Assembly: GCA_045638265.1 (NCBI GenBank)
Contig: JAZUBA010000071.1
Span: 1-29,980 of the forward strand
Source of the DNA: RGIG4140 sp045638265
Lineage (GTDB): Bacteria > Pseudomonadota > Alphaproteobacteria > CAAHEQ01 > UBA3637
DNA length: 29,980 nucleotides
Direction of reading: 5' to 3'
Part shown: piece after piece, positions 1 through 7,707 of the stretch
How positions within the stretch are numbered: position 1 is the stretch's first letter
How the letters are laid out: each line of letters starts with the position of its first letter
Made by a program: the position numbers and the translations under genes
The notes under the pieces: generated by a model
The model's database searches: none
The model's input: the letters and a program-made list of their open reading frames with translations, nothing else
What the model was told of the DNA's origin: nothing

Positions 1-1
1 G

Positions 2-2158
2 ACATGTCGTGATGCCTGTGTCGGAACAGACAAGCCATTCTGTATGCGAGCAAGTGGTATATGTGTAGAATGTAAAATAAATGAAGATTGTCAACACAAG
101 GGACGTGGTTGGATTTGTGATGAATCAAATAACACTTGTACACAGATGAAAAAAACATGCCCTGAAGGAACATTCCGTAGTCAAAACGGAGCGTGTATCA
201 GTTGTGATGACGGAAGTAATTTCTTTGTATTAAAAGATGGTCAACCGTTCCCTGATACGAGTGATGAGGTAGACGGTTATACGATGTGCGGAGAATGTGA
301 AGCAGCGGGAACCAAACGTTGGCAAGGTGCATTAACTGATGATCCCACCAAAGGATATTGTTCCTTTATGTGCACTGAGGGGTATTCGTATCAATCTGTG
401 AATAATGGGTGTATTCCATGTTCAGATATGGGAGGATATCAGATTTCTAATGATGCTGTTTCAAAAGCACAATGTTTGGCTTGTGAAGGACACATGTGGT
501 ATTTTTCTGGAGCATGGCCTAGTGGTTTAATTTGTGATACAAACAGATGTACAGATGGTACTAATTTTATGCAATTTAGATACGATGGGAATGGTAACAA
601 TCCGGGTGTATGTGAATCATGTAATTCAACAGGGCGTTTTCTTATTGGGTCTAGTAATAACAATTCAGAAAAAAATACAACATTCTTTACAGATAAGTGT
701 ATAGCATGTGGTAATCATTTCATGGCTTTTGGGTACTGTTATAAACATTGTGAACAACCTGCAAACGCTGAAGAACAAGTTGAAATTTGTAATGAAAATC
801 CAAAAGATGAGCGTTGTACAAGAAAATGGCAAAATACTGCGGCTACTTGTTTTTCTTGTTCTCAAATAACAAATGCTTCAAAAGTTGGAAATGATTCAAC
901 TTTAAAAGATTTGTGTGAAAAATGTGGAAGACGTGTTAATGCACAAGGATATTGTGTTCCTAAAAGTGGATCTGCTTGTGAACCGGGAAAATTTTTGGGT
1001 GTAGATGGGTCTTGCCACGAATGTTCGCAAAATAGTTATGTACAAATTGAATCAGAAGAAATATCAGGATGTACGAACAATTGTAAACAAGCAACAGATG
1101 GTTCGTATTCAATAGATGGTGAAAGGGAAACTAGATTTTCAAGACAACTTAATAAAGATGAAGGTTTTTATGCAAATGGTGCTGGACTATATTGTTTTCC
1201 ATCTTGTGGCGAACATGAAATAAATATTGCTATTTATTATGGTTCAGGAAAGTGTCAATCTTGTAATGATGCAAATACTACAACTGCTCTTTGTCCTATG
1301 TGGCCTGCGGATTGCAGTAAGTGTCCATCTTTAGATGTTTATACAGCGCATGGCACGTTTTGTTCTCCAGTATGTCCAGCAGGGTACTATAAAAATAGAT
1401 TAGGAACTTGTGTCAGTTGTAGTCGTGGTAATAGTGGTGATGATGATTACCAAGGGGGAACACATGGATCTGTTGAAGGACAAGAATTATGCCATGCCTG
1501 TGGAAATCGTATGATTGTAAAACATTCAGGAGGTTCAGATATGTGTCGTCTTGTCAATCCTGGTACAAGCGGTATTTGCAATAGTGTTGGGAATGAAAAT
1601 TACGAAAAAGCAAATTTAACCTCAACTATCAAAGCGGCGGCGGCACCCTATATTAATGGTACCAATGATGGGATTTATTATAGAGCGAACGATGGTTTTT
1701 GTCGTAGATGTGATGCGGATACATCTTACGCCACAACATTAGCTCAATGTGCATCTTGTAAGAATAGACGTTATGAGGGTGGAAACTGTTCAAAAGGACT
1801 TTGTGAAGAGGGTAAACAATTTTTAAATACCAGTTTGGCTTGTGTAACATGTACAAGTAAAAACATCCCTGTTGACCCTTCTAGAGAAAATATGTGTTCT
1901 TTATGTGAAAACAGACGTGTCATGACAACCGGTTTTGAAGAACAAGGTAATTTGGCAGGTAAATGTGTTGAAGATTGTCCGTCGGGTATGTGGCAAGATA
2001 AAGACGGTAAATGTTATTTCTGCGAAGAAGCAAGTACAAAAGAAATCGGGACAGATGAAGTTTCTAAAAATATGTGTCAGACTGTTTGCGGTCGAACAAT
2101 AGAAGTAATTGAAAACACTGATTCCGAAATCATTGGTTATAAGTGTTTGCCACAATAA
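2..2158 (+). CDS. Large cysteine-rich secreted/surface protein, 5' partial
   Basis: The frame is open from base 2, so the gene begins before the window; the Met at 44 is internal because Cys codons continue upstream of it (TCRDACVGTDKPFC). About 718 residues are visible. They form a long series of Cys-rich modules, roughly CxxC(G/E)xR, a short spacer, GxC, then CxxGxxxxxxxGxCxxC. This resembles the CxxC-rich extracellular domains of growth-factor-receptor-like or VSP-like proteins. I recognise no enzymatic motif. The segment CVECKINEDCQHKGRGWICD closely resembles YECKENSDCASKGTGYYCD in the DGR target gene at 18212, so the two probably belong to one family of modular surface proteins. Disulfide-rich architecture implies export, but the N-terminal signal lies outside the window. 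The gene ends at a strong hairpin terminator. Function is unknown. Confidence 0.85.
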   Translation, partial: TCRDACVGTDKPFCMRASGICVECKINEDCQHKGRGWICDESNNTCTQMKKTCPEGTFRSQNGACISCDDGSNFFVLKDGQPFPDTSDEVDGYTMCGECEAAGTKRWQGALTDDPTKGYCSFMCTEGYSYQSVNNGCIPCSDMGGYQISNDAVSKAQCLACEGHMWYFSGAWPSGLICDTNRCTDGTNFMQFRYDGNGNNPGVCESCNSTGRFLIGSSNNNSEKNTTFFTDKCIACGNHFMAFGYCYKHCEQPANAEEQVEICNENPKDERCTRKWQNTAATCFSCSQITNASKVGNDSTLKDLCEKCGRRVNAQGYCVPKSGSACEPGKFLGVDGSCHECSQNSYVQIESEEISGCTNNCKQATDGSYSIDGERETRFSRQLNKDEGFYANGAGLYCFPSCGEHEINIAIYYGSGKCQSCNDANTTTALCPMWPADCSKCPSLDVYTAHGTFCSPVCPAGYYKNRLGTCVSCSRGNSGDDDYQGGTHGSVEGQELCHACGNRMIVKHSGGSDMCRLVNPGTSGICNSVGNENYEKANLTSTIKAAAAPYINGTNDGIYYRANDGFCRRCDADTSYATTLAQCASCKNRRYEGGNCSKGLCEEGKQFLNTSLACVTCTSKNIPVDPSRENMCSLCENRRVMTTGFEEQGNLAGKCVEDCPSGMWQDKDGKCYFCEEASTKEIGTDEVSKNMCQTVCGRTIEVIENTDSEIIGYKCLPQ

Positions 2159-2180
2159 TAATGATTATTAAAGTCATTTT

Positions 2181-2214
2181 ATATAAACAGCCTCGTAAAA
2201 GAGGCTGTTTATAT
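2181..2214. terminator. Bidirectional intrinsic terminator
   Basis: A perfect 14-bp stem (2181-2194 with 2201-2214, core ACAGCCTC/GAGGCTGT) encloses a 6-nt loop. It has A/T-rich flanks on both sides and lies between the convergent Cys-rich gene and trxB, so it can serve both. Confidence 0.85.
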
Positions 2215-2220
2215 ATAAAT

Positions 2221-3147
2221 TTATAAATGATTATATGCTTGTAAAAATTTTTCAGCACTTAATGCAGCAATGCAACCACTTCCGGATGCAATAATGGCTT
2301 GACGATATTCTGTTTCTTGCACGTCTCCACATGCAAAGACACCGGATATAGATGTTTCCATTGTCCGTTTATTTGTTTCAATATATCCGTCATCAGATAA
2401 TTTTAATTGCTTAATAAACAAATCTGTTTGAGGCTCCGTTCCAATGGCTTCAAAAACGCCTTGAACTTCTAAATCTGATTTTTCATTTGTTTTTGAGTTG
2501 TACACAGAAACTGATTCTAATTTAGCGGAACCATTAAATGCCTCAACAACCGTATTATTAATCAAAGTAATTTTAGGATTATTGAGAACTTGCGCCATTA
2601 AAGTGTTATCCCCATTGAGGTTTTCTGATCGGTTAATCAGATAAACCTGTTTTGCAACACGTGCTAAAAAGTAAGCTTCGTACAAAGCAGTATTACCACC
2701 ACCGATAACGGCAACAGTTTTGTTTCGGTAAAAGAATCCATCACACGTTGCACAAACAGAAATGCCGTTTCCTTTAAATTTTTCTTCTCCTTTAGCTCCC
2801 AGCCATTTAGCCTTTGAACCGGTTGCAATAATAACTGTTTTTGCCTTGCCTTTTTGTGATTCTGTTTCAAACTCAAATGGGTATGTTTTCAAATTAATGT
2901 GTGTTACCTTTTCATTTAATATCGGTGTACCGATTGTTTTGAGTTGTTGAGAAAACATATCCATCAAATCAACACCTGATATTTTTGTAAATGGTGGATA
3001 ATTTTCAATTTCGTGTGTATACATCAATTGTCCACCTGTTTCGGTTCCACTACACAATAACACATTTAACCCGGCACGAGAGACGTAAAGACCTGCCGTA
3101 TAGCCGGCAGGTCCTGATCCGATAATTAATACATCTACATGATACAT
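2221..3147 (-). CDS. trxB: Thioredoxin reductase (NADPH)
   Basis: This flavoenzyme transfers electrons from NADPH through FAD to thioredoxin in the cytoplasm. At 308 residues it is close to the usual ~315-320. The N-terminal FAD-binding motif GSGPAG is at about 10-15, the redox-active CATC at 132-135, the NADPH-binding GGGNTA at about 149-154, and the C-terminal FAD motif GVFACGDV near 270. Together these define the low-molecular-weight TrxB type. A strong ribosome binding site (AGGAGG) precedes the ATG. The gene lies 34 bp downstream of greA on the same strand and is probably co-transcribed with it. Confidence 0.95.
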   Translation of the reverse strand: MYHVDVLIIGSGPAGYTAGLYVSRAGLNVLLCSGTETGGQLMYTHEIENYPPFTKISGVDLMDMFSQQLKTIGTPILNEKVTHINLKTYPFEFETESQKGKAKTVIIATGSKAKWLGAKGEEKFKGNGISVCATCDGFFYRNKTVAVIGGGNTALYEAYFLARVAKQVYLINRSENLNGDNTLMAQVLNNPKITLINNTVVEAFNGSAKLESVSVYNSKTNEKSDLEVQGVFEAIGTEPQTDLFIKQLKLSDDGYIETNKRTMETSISGVFACGDVQETEYRQAIIASGSGCIAALSAEKFLQAYNHL

Positions 3148-3181
3148 ATAAAGACCTCCTATCCTTATATGTTATGTAGGA

Positions 3182-3658
3182 CTAAATAAACTGAACGTCA
3201 AGTATTTCGTATGATTTTTCACCTTTTGGTGTTTTAACATCTACAAAATCACCAATTTTTTTACCGATTAAAGCTCGGGCAATCGGGGATAATAAAGAAA
3301 TAAGACCTTTATCTAAATTGGCTTCATATTTTCCGACAATTTGATATTTATGTTGATTTCCTGTTTCGGAATCTTCAAGTGTAACTGTGGAACCAAATAA
3401 AACTTTATCACCTGATAATGTTGTAACATCAATAACTTGTGCATGAGATAAAGCACTTTCCAATTCCATAATCCGTCCTTCATTAAAGCTTTGTTGTTCA
3501 CGAGCTGAATGATATTCGGCATTTTCGGATAAATCACCGTGTGCACGAGCCTCTTCAATAGCTGCAACAATACGAGGACGTTCTTCAAATTTTAAACGTT
3601 TTAATTCGTTTGTTAAATCAGTATAACCTTGTGTTGTCATTGGAATTTTTTCTTCCAT
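3182..3658 (-). CDS. greA: Transcription elongation factor GreA
   Basis: GreA binds the secondary channel of RNA polymerase and stimulates cleavage of backtracked RNA. The 158-residue length is typical. The N-terminal coiled coil carries the family signature GDLSENAEYHSAREQQ (about 41-56), which includes the acidic tip residues D and E; the C-terminal globular FKBP-like domain ends with the usual GEKSYEILDVQF. A ribosome binding site (AGGAAAGG) precedes the ATG. The leader carries a promoter and a terminator-like hairpin (separate entries), suggesting attenuation. trxB follows in the same direction. Confidence 0.96.
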   Translation of the reverse strand: MEEKIPMTTQGYTDLTNELKRLKFEERPRIVAAIEEARAHGDLSENAEYHSAREQQSFNEGRIMELESALSHAQVIDVTTLSGDKVLFGSTVTLEDSETGNQHKYQIVGKYEANLDKGLISLLSPIARALIGKKIGDFVDVKTPKGEKSYEILDVQFI

Positions 3659-3684
3659 TGTTGCAATCCTTTCCTAAAAGAGTT

Positions 3685-3716
3685 AAAAATAAAAACTACG
3701 GATACACAAACCGTAG
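3685..3716 (-). promoter_or_regulatory. Terminator-like hairpin in the greA leader
   Basis: Read on the minus strand, CTACGG pairs with CCGTAG (6 bp, 9-nt loop) and is followed at once by UUUUUAUUUUU. The structure lies between the predicted greA promoter and the greA ribosome binding site, so it could stop transcription early or make a short leader RNA. The E. coli greA leader does this with its GraL RNAs; correspondence here is inference. Confidence 0.55.
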
Positions 3717-3742
3717 CCACATAATTCATATATAATAAAAAC

Positions 3743-3771
3743 AGTATAAGGGCATTTAAAATAAAAAGCAA
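3743..3771 (-). promoter_or_regulatory. Predicted sigma-70 promoter of greA-trxB
   Basis: The -35 box TTGCTT (3766-3771) and -10 box TATACT (3743-3748) are separated by 17 nt. The predicted transcript start is near 3736, giving a leader of about 78 nt that contains the terminator-like hairpin. Confidence 0.6.
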
Positions 3772-3849
3772 GATTAATTTTTGTTTTTAAACAAAAAAAT
3801 TCGTGTAAGTCTTTGAAGAAAAGAAAAAATATGTATAAATAATATACTA

Positions 3850-3886
3850 AAAAAATCCCTTACATTATTATAGTAAGGGATTTTTT
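3850..3886 (-). terminator. Intrinsic terminator of the F0 ATP synthase operon
   Basis: A 14-bp stem (3850-3863 with 3873-3886) with core ATCCCTTAC/GTAAGGGAT and a 9-nt loop ends in a U run on the minus strand, 6 bp after the atpF stop codon. Confidence 0.85.
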
Positions 3887-3892
3887 GTATTT

Positions 3893-4399
3893 TTAATTAA
3901 CCGATGTTTGTTTTTCAAGAATCTTAAAAACCTTATCTAACGCTTCATCCATATCTTTTTCTGTTTGACGAATCGGTTTGTCGGTTAATAGTTCTTTTGT
4001 TTGCGTCATTACACGATCTAATAACAGATTTGTTATATCTTGAGTTGCATTTTCTTCAATAGATTGAATTTTACTTTGAATATCTTTTTTACGATATTCT
4101 AAACGTTGACTCAGTTTCTCATCAGCATCTTGTTGAATCCTAATGACTTCTTTTTCAGCAGAATGTAATATTTGAGCCCGTTCTTTATCTAAATTTTTAG
4201 TATGTTCTTCATATTCAGTATACAATTCTTCTGCTTGTTTTCGCAGTTGTGCAGCTGAATCTAACTCTTTTTGAACAACCTGTGCTTGTGCTTCACCCCA
4301 AACTGATAGTTTTTTCTTGGCTGGACGAATTGCCAATATAACAATTAAACAAAAAGCAACTGCCATCCAAAATTGAGGATTTTGTAATTCTTCCATCAT
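3893..4399 (-). CDS. atpF: F0F1 ATP synthase subunit b
   Basis: This is a peripheral stalk subunit that holds F1 against rotation. Of 168 residues, the first ~30 include one membrane helix (FWMAVAFCLIVILAI), followed by a long charged, coiled-coil-forming helix that dimerises with b'. The start is MMEEL, preceded by GAGGAG. It is the last gene of the F0 operon, 12 bp after b' and just before a terminator. Having separate b and b' genes is characteristic of alphaproteobacteria and phototrophs. The F1 genes are not in this window, as is usual for alphaproteobacteria. Confidence 0.9.
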   Translation of the reverse strand: MMEELQNPQFWMAVAFCLIVILAIRPAKKKLSVWGEAQAQVVQKELDSAAQLRKQAEELYTEYEEHTKNLDKERAQILHSAEKEVIRIQQDADEKLSQRLEYRKKDIQSKIQSIEENATQDITNLLLDRVMTQTKELLTDKPIRQTEKDMDEALDKVFKILEKQTSVN

Positions 4400-4411
4400 A
4401 TCTTTTCTCCT

Positions 4412-4864
4412 CTATTTTGCTGTTTTTCTTTTTGTTAGTGTAAGCTTATTTGCTAATTCTTGTGCAATTTGATTGGCAATAGAATCCGACTGACGTATAA
4501 CATCTTCTTTTTGTTGACGCATTTTCTTTTCGGTATCCTCAATTTGTTGACGAAAACGTTGTTCGTGTTCGGCATCAATGTGTGCAACGTATTTTTGAAT
4601 ATCTCTATATGTTTCGTTGATTATTTCAGTTTTAACTTGTTCTGCTGAATAAATGCGTGTCTTATAGTTTTGGATTAATTTAGCCGCTTGTTTATTAATT
4701 ACTTCTGCAACGGATAAATCATTTTTAATTTTATCTTCACGTTCCAAAAATATATCTTGGATGAGCGGGTAAATAAAATACGCCATTACCAAATAAAGAA
4801 CACCAAAACATAAGAGAAACCACAAAATTTCGCTTAAATACCATTGTGTATCAAATTGAGGCAT
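4412..4864 (-). CDS. atpF': F0F1 ATP synthase subunit b'
   Basis: This second stalk subunit pairs with b. The 150-residue protein begins MPQFDTQWYLSEILWFLL, the typical b' opening. It has one N-terminal membrane helix (about 10-32) and then a highly charged helical region rich in Q, E, K and R. It sits between atpE and atpF with an 11-bp gap on the atpE side. Assignment as b' rather than b rests on the MPQFD start and the gene order I-a-c-b'-b. Confidence 0.88.
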   Translation of the reverse strand: MPQFDTQWYLSEILWFLLCFGVLYLVMAYFIYPLIQDIFLEREDKIKNDLSVAEVINKQAAKLIQNYKTRIYSAEQVKTEIINETYRDIQKYVAHIDAEHEQRFRQQIEDTEKKMRQQKEDVIRQSDSIANQIAQELANKLTLTKRKTAK

Positions 4865-4875
4865 TTATTTCTTTC

Positions 4876-5124
4876 CTAGAATAAAATCAAAATTGCAATT
4901 AAAAGTGCATACAAAGCAATAGCTTCTGTCATAGCAGCTCCACCCCATGCAAAACTTGTAAGATCTTTTTTGACATTCGGATTGCGACTGATACAAGTAA
5001 TAACAGTTGTAAAAATAGCTGAAACGCCTTTAGCAACAGCAGCCATACCTAAACAAATAAGAGCTAGTGCGAGATATTTAGCTACTTCAATTAAATAATT
5101 CAATGATTGTACATCAACTTCCAT
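4876..5124 (-). CDS. atpE: F0F1 ATP synthase subunit c
   Basis: This is the ring-forming proteolipid that carries protons. I chose the start MEVDVQSLNYL (5124) because GAGGAGA lies 7 nt before it; the frame stays open to 5169 but that would overlap atpB. The result is 82 residues: helix 1 (about 14-42), a polar loop with S46-R47-N48-P49, and helix 2 with the ion-carrying Glu67 (AMTEAIALY). Helix 1 is odd: the usual run of alternating glycines is mostly gone (CLGMAAVAKGVSA) and a lysine, K32, sits in the middle. Residue 68 is Ala and no Na+ ligand set is evident, so H+ coupling is more likely. Confidence 0.92.
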   Translation of the reverse strand: MEVDVQSLNYLIEVAKYLALALICLGMAAVAKGVSAIFTTVITCISRNPNVKKDLTSFAWGGAAMTEAIALYALLIAILILF

Positions 5125-5143
5125 GATTTTTCTCCTCTGATAA

Positions 5144-5866
5144 TTAATGAGAGTGTATTGCTTGTCCAATATACAGACTGGTTAAAAGCGTAAAAACATA
5201 CGCTTGCAGAAAAGCAATAAACATCTCAAATAACATTAACATACCCACAACAAGTAAGGGTACAACGCCGCCCAGTCCCAGCGAATAAACAAATCCTGCC
5301 ATTGTTTTTAACAAAATATGTCCGACAATCATATTCATCACTAATCGAACAGTTAAACTAAATGGTTTAACCACCATTGAAAACATTTCAATCGGAACAA
5401 TAATCGGAGCCATAAATACGGGAATACCCGAAGGTAAAAATGTTCTAAACCAACTTAACCCTTGTTTTTTGATTCCAGCTATAATGTTTATCAGTAACCC
5501 TAATAAAGCAAATGCTCCAACGGGTGCAAGTTGACTTGTAAATGTAAAAGAATAAGGAAATAATCCTAAAAAATTGCCAAAAAATATCATTAAAAAGGTA
5601 CAAAAAATGAAAGGAATGAATTTATCATATCCTTCACCGATACCATCTTTTGCGATATTCTTAATAAAACCAAAAGCATATTCCCCGATTGATTGTGCTG
5701 TTGATGGAACAAGCTTTTGTTTTCTGACCAATAGCCACATGATACAAATACCAAGAAATGCTGATAATGCCATAAATAATGAAGCATTGGTAAAACTTAA
5801 ATTCACACCATTCCATTCCAGAGGTATAATAGGTTTAACTTCAAACTGATGAAGTGGACTACTCAT
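5144..5866 (-). CDS. atpB: F0F1 ATP synthase subunit a
   Basis: This membrane subunit provides the half-channels through which protons reach the c ring. The 240-residue, highly hydrophobic protein has five to six predicted membrane helices and the essential arginine in SLTVRLVMNMIVGHIL, followed by the conserved N and GH of this family. It starts 1 nt after the atpI stop, with AAGGAT inside the end of atpI as ribosome binding site, so translation is probably coupled. It is followed by atpE after a 19-bp gap. Confidence 0.95.
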   Translation of the reverse strand: MSSPLHQFEVKPIIPLEWNGVNLSFTNASLFMALSAFLGICIMWLLVRKQKLVPSTAQSIGEYAFGFIKNIAKDGIGEGYDKFIPFIFCTFLMIFFGNFLGLFPYSFTFTSQLAPVGAFALLGLLINIIAGIKKQGLSWFRTFLPSGIPVFMAPIIVPIEMFSMVVKPFSLTVRLVMNMIVGHILLKTMAGFVYSLGLGGVVPLLVVGMLMLFEMFIAFLQAYVFTLLTSLYIGQAIHSH

Positions 5867-5867
5867 A

Positions 5868-6152
5868 TTAATTATCCTTTTTATCCCTTTGAATCATTGT
5901 GCGGGCAACAGAATATAATCCAACCAATCCGCCAAAAACTGTTAAACAGATTGTCAGTAAAACTGGTGTATGAAAGACATTTTGACTAAATACACCCAAA
6001 GAACAAGCAACAATGATAGAACCAAACAGATTAATTAACACTTCGCTAAAAATCTGATATCCGTTTTGTTGGGGTGTAATTACTTCCGGTTCATTATATT
6101 TTTTTTGTGCATTTTCAATTTGAATTGCTAATGCTTCTGTTTTTTTTGTCAT
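5868..6152 (-). CDS. atpI: ATP synthase operon protein AtpI
   Basis: The 94-residue protein has a polar N-terminus and two membrane helices (about 38-56 and 64-84) ending in RTMIQRDKKDN. Size, topology and position directly before atpB match the AtpI/gene-1 group, which is thought to help c-ring assembly. It overlaps the upstream DsbA-like gene by 4 bp (ATGA). Sequence conservation in this family is low, so context carries much of the call. Confidence 0.75.
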   Translation of the reverse strand: MTKKTEALAIQIENAQKKYNEPEVITPQQNGYQIFSEVLINLFGSIIVACSLGVFSQNVFHTPVLLTICLTVFGGLVGLYSVARTMIQRDKKDN

Positions 6153-6793
6153 TTTGCCTCCAATTTTGATTGAATTCCTTTTATAATTACGTCTTTATCT
6201 GTACCGATAAATTTTTTATGACTTTGCTTGTTAACGACAACAACTGATGGCATACCTGTTACATTGTATAATTCAGATAAATTATTGCGTTGATTGGTAA
6301 TTGTTTTGCGTAATTGAACATCGGATACACAAGCTTCTAACGAATCTTTATCTTCCCCTAAATCCAAGGCGTATTTTAACATCATTTGTCGTGGCTTTTC
6401 ATTGTTATACCAAACTTTTTGATTATGAAACATTTTATCCATAAAAGTTTCATAATTTTTTGTTTTTAAACATCTGGAATAAAGTGTGCCTGTCATAGCT
6501 TTAGCATCGTAAGGCATTTCTACGTATACAAGCTTTGCTTTATTTGTTTTAACAAACTTATTTAAAAGTGTCGGCATAATATCTTTGTGGAAAATAGTAC
6601 AATGCGGACAACTTAATGAAGAAAACACATAAATAATGTTTGAATTATCTTTGGAACCAAAAACACGCAAGTCGGTTGGTTTCAATTCCGAGTGTAACAA
6701 AGTTGCTTCGGCATAAGATGTTGCTGAAACAATAGTTGTAATTATGCAGATGCTGTATATAAGTGCTATTTGTGTTATTTTTTGCAAAAACAT
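6149..6793 (-). CDS. DsbA-like periplasmic thiol:disulfide protein
   Basis: The 214-residue protein has an N-terminal signal peptide (hydrophobic about 9-24, probable cleavage near SYA-EA), then a thioredoxin fold with CPHC at 62-65, the active-site sequence of DsbA, and a cis-proline segment GMPSVVVV near the end. It should oxidise or isomerise disulfides in the periplasm. The start codon overlaps the stop of the BI-1 gene by 1 nt and its own stop overlaps atpI by 4, so it is translationally coupled within the F0 operon, an unusual location. The cysteine-rich surface proteins at both sides of the window are plausible substrates; that link is inference. Confidence 0.88.
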   Translation of the reverse strand: MFLQKITQIALIYSICIITTIVSATSYAEATLLHSELKPTDLRVFGSKDNSNIIYVFSSLSCPHCTIFHKDIMPTLLNKFVKTNKAKLVYVEMPYDAKAMTGTLYSRCLKTKNYETFMDKMFHNQKVWYNNEKPRQMMLKYALDLGEDKDSLEACVSDVQLRKTITNQRNNLSELYNVTGMPSVVVVNKQSHKKFIGTDKDVIIKGIQSKLEAK

Positions 6794-7512
6794 TATTCTC
6801 TATTCCCTAAAAACGATAATAAAAACTGAAATAAATTAATAAAATTCAAATAAAGAGATAAAGCACCTGATATAGCAAGTGATTTTTGCATTTCTTCATG
6901 ACCTTCAACAGTATAATACATTGTTTTTAATCTGTTTGTATCATAAGCAATTAATCCAGCAAAAAGAAAAACACCGATAACAGAAATGCAAAAAGAAACC
7001 ATTGAAGAGGCAATAAATATATTAACAACGCTTGCTAATATAATGCCGATTAATCCCATAAACAAAAATGAACCAAATTGTGATAAATCACGTTTTGTTG
7101 TGCTTCCATATACACTTAAAGCCAAAAAAGAACCTGCTGTAATTAAAAATGTTTGCATAATGGATGCCGTTGTATAAACCATAAAAATACTACCCATTGA
7201 CAAACCCATCAATGCTGAAAAACTCCAAAAATAAACATTAGCTTTGGCAGTATTTAATTTGTTGACAGCATTTTGTATCATAAAGATTAAAATAAACGGT
7301 GCAATAGCAACAATCCATCCCAATGGAGCCAATGTTATCATGTTGTTTTTTGTTACATATAATAAACTTTTTAATGGTTCTTGAATAGAAAGATAAGCTG
7401 CAAAACCCGATAAAACTAAACTCCCAGCCATATAATTATAGATTTTACCAAAAAAAGCTCTTAATCCGTCATCACGCTCTACTATACGCATTTGTGAATA
7501 ATTTGTATTCAT
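6793..7512 (-). CDS. Bax inhibitor-1/YccA family membrane protein
   Basis: The 239-residue inner-membrane protein has about seven helices and family signatures: GAYxT-type segment LALSVYGSTTKRDLSQFG, AYDTNRLK, and the C-terminal ISGALSLYLNFINLFQFLLSFLG. Bacterial BI-1 proteins (YccA, YbhL) are linked to FtsH control or pH-sensitive cation leak; the substrate here is unknown. It is the first gene of the operon that continues into the DsbA-like gene and F0 ATP synthase. A GAGGAG ribosome binding site and a promoter precede it. Confidence 0.9.
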   Translation of the reverse strand: MNTNYSQMRIVERDDGLRAFFGKIYNYMAGSLVLSGFAAYLSIQEPLKSLLYVTKNNMITLAPLGWIVAIAPFILIFMIQNAVNKLNTAKANVYFWSFSALMGLSMGSIFMVYTTASIMQTFLITAGSFLALSVYGSTTKRDLSQFGSFLFMGLIGIILASVVNIFIASSMVSFCISVIGVFLFAGLIAYDTNRLKTMYYTVEGHEEMQKSLAISGALSLYLNFINLFQFLLSFLGNRE

Positions 7513-7541
7513 AAATATACTCCTCTGTTTTCTTGTTTTTT

Positions 7542-7570
7542 GTTATACTAAACTTTTCTCAAAAACACAA
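7542..7570 (-). promoter_or_regulatory. Predicted promoter of the BI-1/dsb/F0 operon
   Basis: The -35 box TTGTGT (7565-7570) and -10 box TATAAC (7542-7547) have a 17-nt spacer. The predicted start near 7535 leaves a short leader before the GAGGAG site. Confidence 0.5.
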
Positions 7571-7659
7571 GCCTTTTTTATATGAAAAATAAAAACTTAT
7601 GTTTTCTTACTAACAAGTCATAGTGATTTTTTGTTCATAATTCAAGATGAAGATACAAT

Positions 7660-7693
7660 AAAAAATCCCTCGCTTTAACACGAAGGATTTTTT
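7660..7693 (-). terminator. Intrinsic terminator of lpxC
   Basis: A stem with one mismatch (AAAAAATCC-TCG paired with CGA-GGATTTTTT, 8-nt loop) lies 15 bp after the lpxC stop and gives a U run on the minus strand. Confidence 0.75.
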
Positions 7694-7707
7694 TATTTTC
7701 TTTTATA

